Source: Oscillospiraceae bacterium (GTDB lineage: Bacteria > Bacillota_A > Clostridia > Oscillospirales > Oscillospiraceae). From it: DNA of 5,692 bases. The notes beneath the pieces were generated by a model that had not been told where the DNA came from, searched no databases, and saw nothing but the letters and a program-made list of their open reading frames with translations. How positions within the stretch are numbered: position 1 is the first letter of the stretch; the number at the start of each line of letters is the position of its first letter. The DNA lies in assembly GCA_017415945.1 (NCBI GenBank), contig JAFQDR010000236.1, positions 1-5,692 on the forward strand, given 5' to 3'. This document shows, one piece after another, positions 3,547-5,692 of this stretch. A program made the translations under genes and the position numbers.

Positions 3547-5692
3547 GCATCGGAGGAAACGGATGAGGCAGCGGTTAAGTCTGCTGTTGAAACAGTTATC
3601 AAAGCCCACGCAAAGAAAGTGAACCGAGCGAACGCCGACGATGATGCCTTCACAGAATATTTGGCTCACGGGTTTTACGGTAACGGCAAGGATATGAAGC
3701 TGAATGATAGGAGTGCTATGACTGCAGCTCTGTTCAATTCCTATTTGATGCAGGAGGGCTTGACCAATGGCTTGACCAAGGCGCTTCTTACGTATAAGAC
3801 CTATGACGAAGATGTTATGACTATGCATGGGACGGTCAGCTGGCATAATTTCTACTATAGTTATGGTCTCAGCGGCTATCGAGGAGAATCAACAGAACCG
3901 CAAGACAGAATTGCCACACTGGCTTCCACTGCAACTCTTTATGGGAATAAGCATTATCCCGGGCCCAGAAATGCTAATGACGAGCTGCAGGAGCTTTTAA
4001 CAGGGGAAAGCCGTGTGACTGCTGTTATAAAGCAGACTGCTGTAAATAAGGATTCAATGGCATATACCGTTTCTCTTACGGTTTCCGATGATTTCGATTT
4101 TAACGGTGACTATAATACATTGGCGAATAAGGGATACGATACCTCAAAAGATCAGCGGCTAAAAAATCTGGGCTTGCTGATGACGTTCTTTGGACTGGAC
4201 GAATTTTACTGGGAATACAAAACGGAATTTAAAATCGAAATCCCAAATGACTGTGACCATCGTTACAGCAGCTACCATTGGGAGTATGATGTATCCACTG
4301 TAACCTTGACTTCGGATACTTCCAATGGGTATGCGAAAAATGATGGGAAAAAGAAAGTTTATACGGTAAAATCCAAGGATGCCAACGGTGCGGAAAAAAT
4401 TATCGAAAGAAAGTACTATTCGATGGATGAAACCGTTTCCCTCAAGCATGACAGACCATGGGTCATTGATCTGGACTGGAAGATTGCATCAAGTCTGCAA
4501 CTCAGTAATGGGGAGACCTCGTCTCCTTTAATACCGCTCTTTTATTTCTACAGCATATATTATGTATGGCTGTATTACACGGAAACTGTTAAGCTTCCCG
4601 AGGGTGAAACAAATGCAAGTGGAGGTACTACAATCACAAAATCCCATTATGTGGGTGTTGACCTGAGGGATACATTCAAGTACTCATCTAAGGTTTGGTA
4701 CGGTTACCGACTTGAAAATGTGATCGGAAAAGATGGTTCCAATATGATCTATTTGACCGTATATGATCGAGACAGCGGCGAAGTGCTGTTTGGTCCCGAG
4801 CCTATGGATGATCATTGGGTAAGATCTTCGGGAGAAACGGACCGAACCCTAATAAGTGAATCCTCCGACGCGCTTTCCGGTAAGGATGTTTACATCAATT
4901 ATATTGGCACTAAGAGCGTTGGATTGCCCGAAAAGGGCGAGATAGACTTGCGGGTTTGGGAAAGCGGAGAAGAAGCTATGACAGCTTCCGCCTATTCAGT
5001 GAAAGACAAATCCGCAACCTGTACGGCGCAGGGCGGAAAGGTGAATGTCTGCGCCGAATGCGGCTATACCTACAGTTCCAATCCGATACCCGCCTTGGGG
5101 CACAGCTATGGTGAATACGTTCCCGACAACAACCCCGGCTGCGTGGAGGATGCTACCAAGACTCGCACCTGCACCCGCTGTGGCGAGAAGGACAGTGTCG
5201 CCATTCCCGATACCGCCCTCGGTCACAGCTTCGGGGAGTATGTCTATGACAACAACGCATCCTGTACCGAAGATGGTACACAGACTCGTAAATGCACCCG
5301 CTGCGATGTAACGGAAACCATTACTGCAGCCAACACCGCAACGGGACACAGCTATGAGTCTGCTGTCACGGAACCTACTTACACCGAGCAGGGCTACACG
5401 ACTTATACCTGCACCGTCTGCGGAGATTCCTACAAGGACAACTATGTGGATGTGAAAAAGCACAGCTATGTGGGCGTGGTGACCGAGCCTACCTGCACCG
5501 CACAGGGCTTCACGACTTACACTTGCTCCGAATGCGGCGACAGCTATGTGGACGACTACACAGACATGATCGACCACACCCCTGTCATCGATCCTGCGGT
5601 AAAGCCCACCTGCTCGGAAAAGGGCAAGACCGAGGGCAGTCACTGCGGCGTGTGCGGTTATGTCATCAAGAAGCAGGCTCTCATCAGCACCA
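3472..5692 (+). CDS. Secreted Cys-rich repeat protein of unknown function (partial, runs off the window end)
   Basis: The frame is open from ATG 3472 to the window edge, 740 codons with no stop, so the C terminus is missing. I recognise no known family for the main body. Residues 1-25 form a signal peptide: MRKR, a hydrophobic core, and VLA before Ala26 as likely signal peptidase I site. Residues 26 to about 510 are Tyr-rich, polar and mostly beta-like to the eye, with only one Cys (261). They include an aromatic stretch at 353-369. From residue 514 follow five complete repeats and one partial repeat of 38-41 residues, each built on Cys, CxxC and a (G)HSY/GHSF or similar His. They hold 17 Cys and resemble tandem modules common in large surface proteins of gut Clostridia. 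The gene has its own promoter and ribosome binding site after a strong terminator, so it is not part of the housekeeping operon. Surface location is inferred; a sorting motif or anchor would lie beyond the window. Confidence 0.85.
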   Translation, partial: MRKRLLGILLTVSIFVSMLPMSVLAASEETDEAAVKSAVETVIKAHAKKVNRANADDDAFTEYLAHGFYGNGKDMKLNDRSAMTAALFNSYLMQEGLTNGLTKALLTYKTYDEDVMTMHGTVSWHNFYYSYGLSGYRGESTEPQDRIATLASTATLYGNKHYPGPRNANDELQELLTGESRVTAVIKQTAVNKDSMAYTVSLTVSDDFDFNGDYNTLANKGYDTSKDQRLKNLGLLMTFFGLDEFYWEYKTEFKIEIPNDCDHRYSSYHWEYDVSTVTLTSDTSNGYAKNDGKKKVYTVKSKDANGAEKIIERKYYSMDETVSLKHDRPWVIDLDWKIASSLQLSNGETSSPLIPLFYFYSIYYVWLYYTETVKLPEGETNASGGTTITKSHYVGVDLRDTFKYSSKVWYGYRLENVIGKDGSNMIYLTVYDRDSGEVLFGPEPMDDHWVRSSGETDRTLISESSDALSGKDVYINYIGTKSVGLPEKGEIDLRVWESGEEAMTASAYSVKDKSATCTAQGGKVNVCAECGYTYSSNPIPALGHSYGEYVPDNNPGCVEDATKTRTCTRCGEKDSVAIPDTALGHSFGEYVYDNNASCTEDGTQTRKCTRCDVTETITAANTATGHSYESAVTEPTYTEQGYTTYTCTVCGDSYKDNYVDVKKHSYVGVVTEPTCTAQGFTTYTCSECGDSYVDDYTDMIDHTPVIDPAVKPTCSEKGKTEGSHCGVCGYVIKKQALIST
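5011..5692 (+). repeat. Tandem C/CxxC/H protein repeats, five full units and one partial
   Basis: Units by coordinates: 5011-5133 (41 residues), 5134-5256 (41), 5257-5373 (39), 5374-5487 (38), 5488-5604 (39) and 5605 to the edge (partial). The common plan is P-x-C-T-x2-G-x-x-T-x-x-C-x2-C-G, then a linker ending in (G)HSY. Units 1 and 2 share a GEYVxDNN linker and unit 2 a TRTCTRCG core. Units 4 and 5 share VTEPTxTxQGxTTYTC and CGDSY. Unit 3 is intermediate, so two subtypes are joined. Unit 4 has Tyr in place of the first Cys but keeps CxxC. Nucleotide matches between units are partial (for example TGCACCCGCTG in units 2 and 3), so the duplication is not very recent. Three Cys plus a His per unit would suit zinc binding or disulfides; neither is shown by sequence alone. 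Confidence 0.85.

Noticed and set aside
3322..3846. 174-codon antisense frame over the terminator, promoter and signal peptide region
   Set aside because: It would start inside the secreted gene and read through its promoter and the operon terminator. There is no recognisable domain, and the sense gene has full start signals.
5045..5311. Overlapping plus-strand 88-codon frame in the repeat region
   Set aside because: Out of frame with the long gene, Pro/Thr/Ala-rich from GC composition, with no ribosome binding site seen. Treated as a shadow.
4996..5643. 215-codon antisense open frame across the Cys-rich repeats
   Set aside because: The GC-rich repeats remove stop codons on the other strand. 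The product is a repetitive Gly/Ala/Val sequence that simply reflects the repeats.
5011..5692. Repeat array as a CRISPR array or DNA satellite
   Set aside because: Units are of 114-123 bases, always multiples of three, diverged at DNA level and conserved at protein level. They are coding repeats.

Overview
The window looks like chromosomal DNA from a Gram-positive anaerobe of the class Clostridia, probably an Oscillospiraceae/Ruminococcaceae-type gut lineage. The basis is one gene that fuses IspH to ribosomal protein S1, a fusion known from Clostridia, set directly behind cmk and plsC. Gram-positive-type ribosome binding sites (AAGGAG, GGAGG) and a secreted Cys-rich repeat protein agree with this. 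The genus cannot be read from the sequence.

Bases 1-3365 are a tightly packed plus-strand operon. It holds the last 33 codons of an HI0933/BaiN-like flavoprotein, cmk (CMP kinase), plsC (lysophosphatidate acyltransferase, TTG start overlapping the cmk stop) and the ispH-rpsA fusion (ATG overlapping the plsC stop). A strong intrinsic terminator at 3335-3365 closes it. The genes serve core growth functions: pyrimidine nucleotide supply, phospholipid synthesis, isoprenoid precursor synthesis and translation.

The most interesting part is inside the fusion gene. The S1 half appears to carry its own expression signals, embedded in the ispH coding sequence: a sigma-A-like promoter (TGTACA, 17 bases, TACAAT with an extended -10 TG) directly downstream of an A-tract at 1925-1971; a small GC-rich hairpin at 2182-2197; and a near-perfect Shine-Dalgarno sequence (AAGGAGGT, 2210-2217) before an in-frame ATG at 2228. 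Codon use changes abruptly at that ATG: 17 of 28 Glu codons are GAG before it and 0 of 38 after it (hand count). This suggests a gene within a gene, giving a little IspH-S1 fusion and much free S1.

Bases 3366-3471 are an AT-rich intergenic region with a new promoter (TATAAT at 3430-3435) overlapping a 14-base perfect palindrome, then a GGAGG ribosome binding site. From 3472 to the window edge runs one open frame of at least 740 codons. It encodes a secreted protein with a signal peptide, an unrecognised and nearly Cys-free region of about 490 residues, and an array of C/CxxC/H repeats of about 40 residues that is cut off by the end of the window. No RNA genes, CRISPR arrays or insertion sequences were seen.
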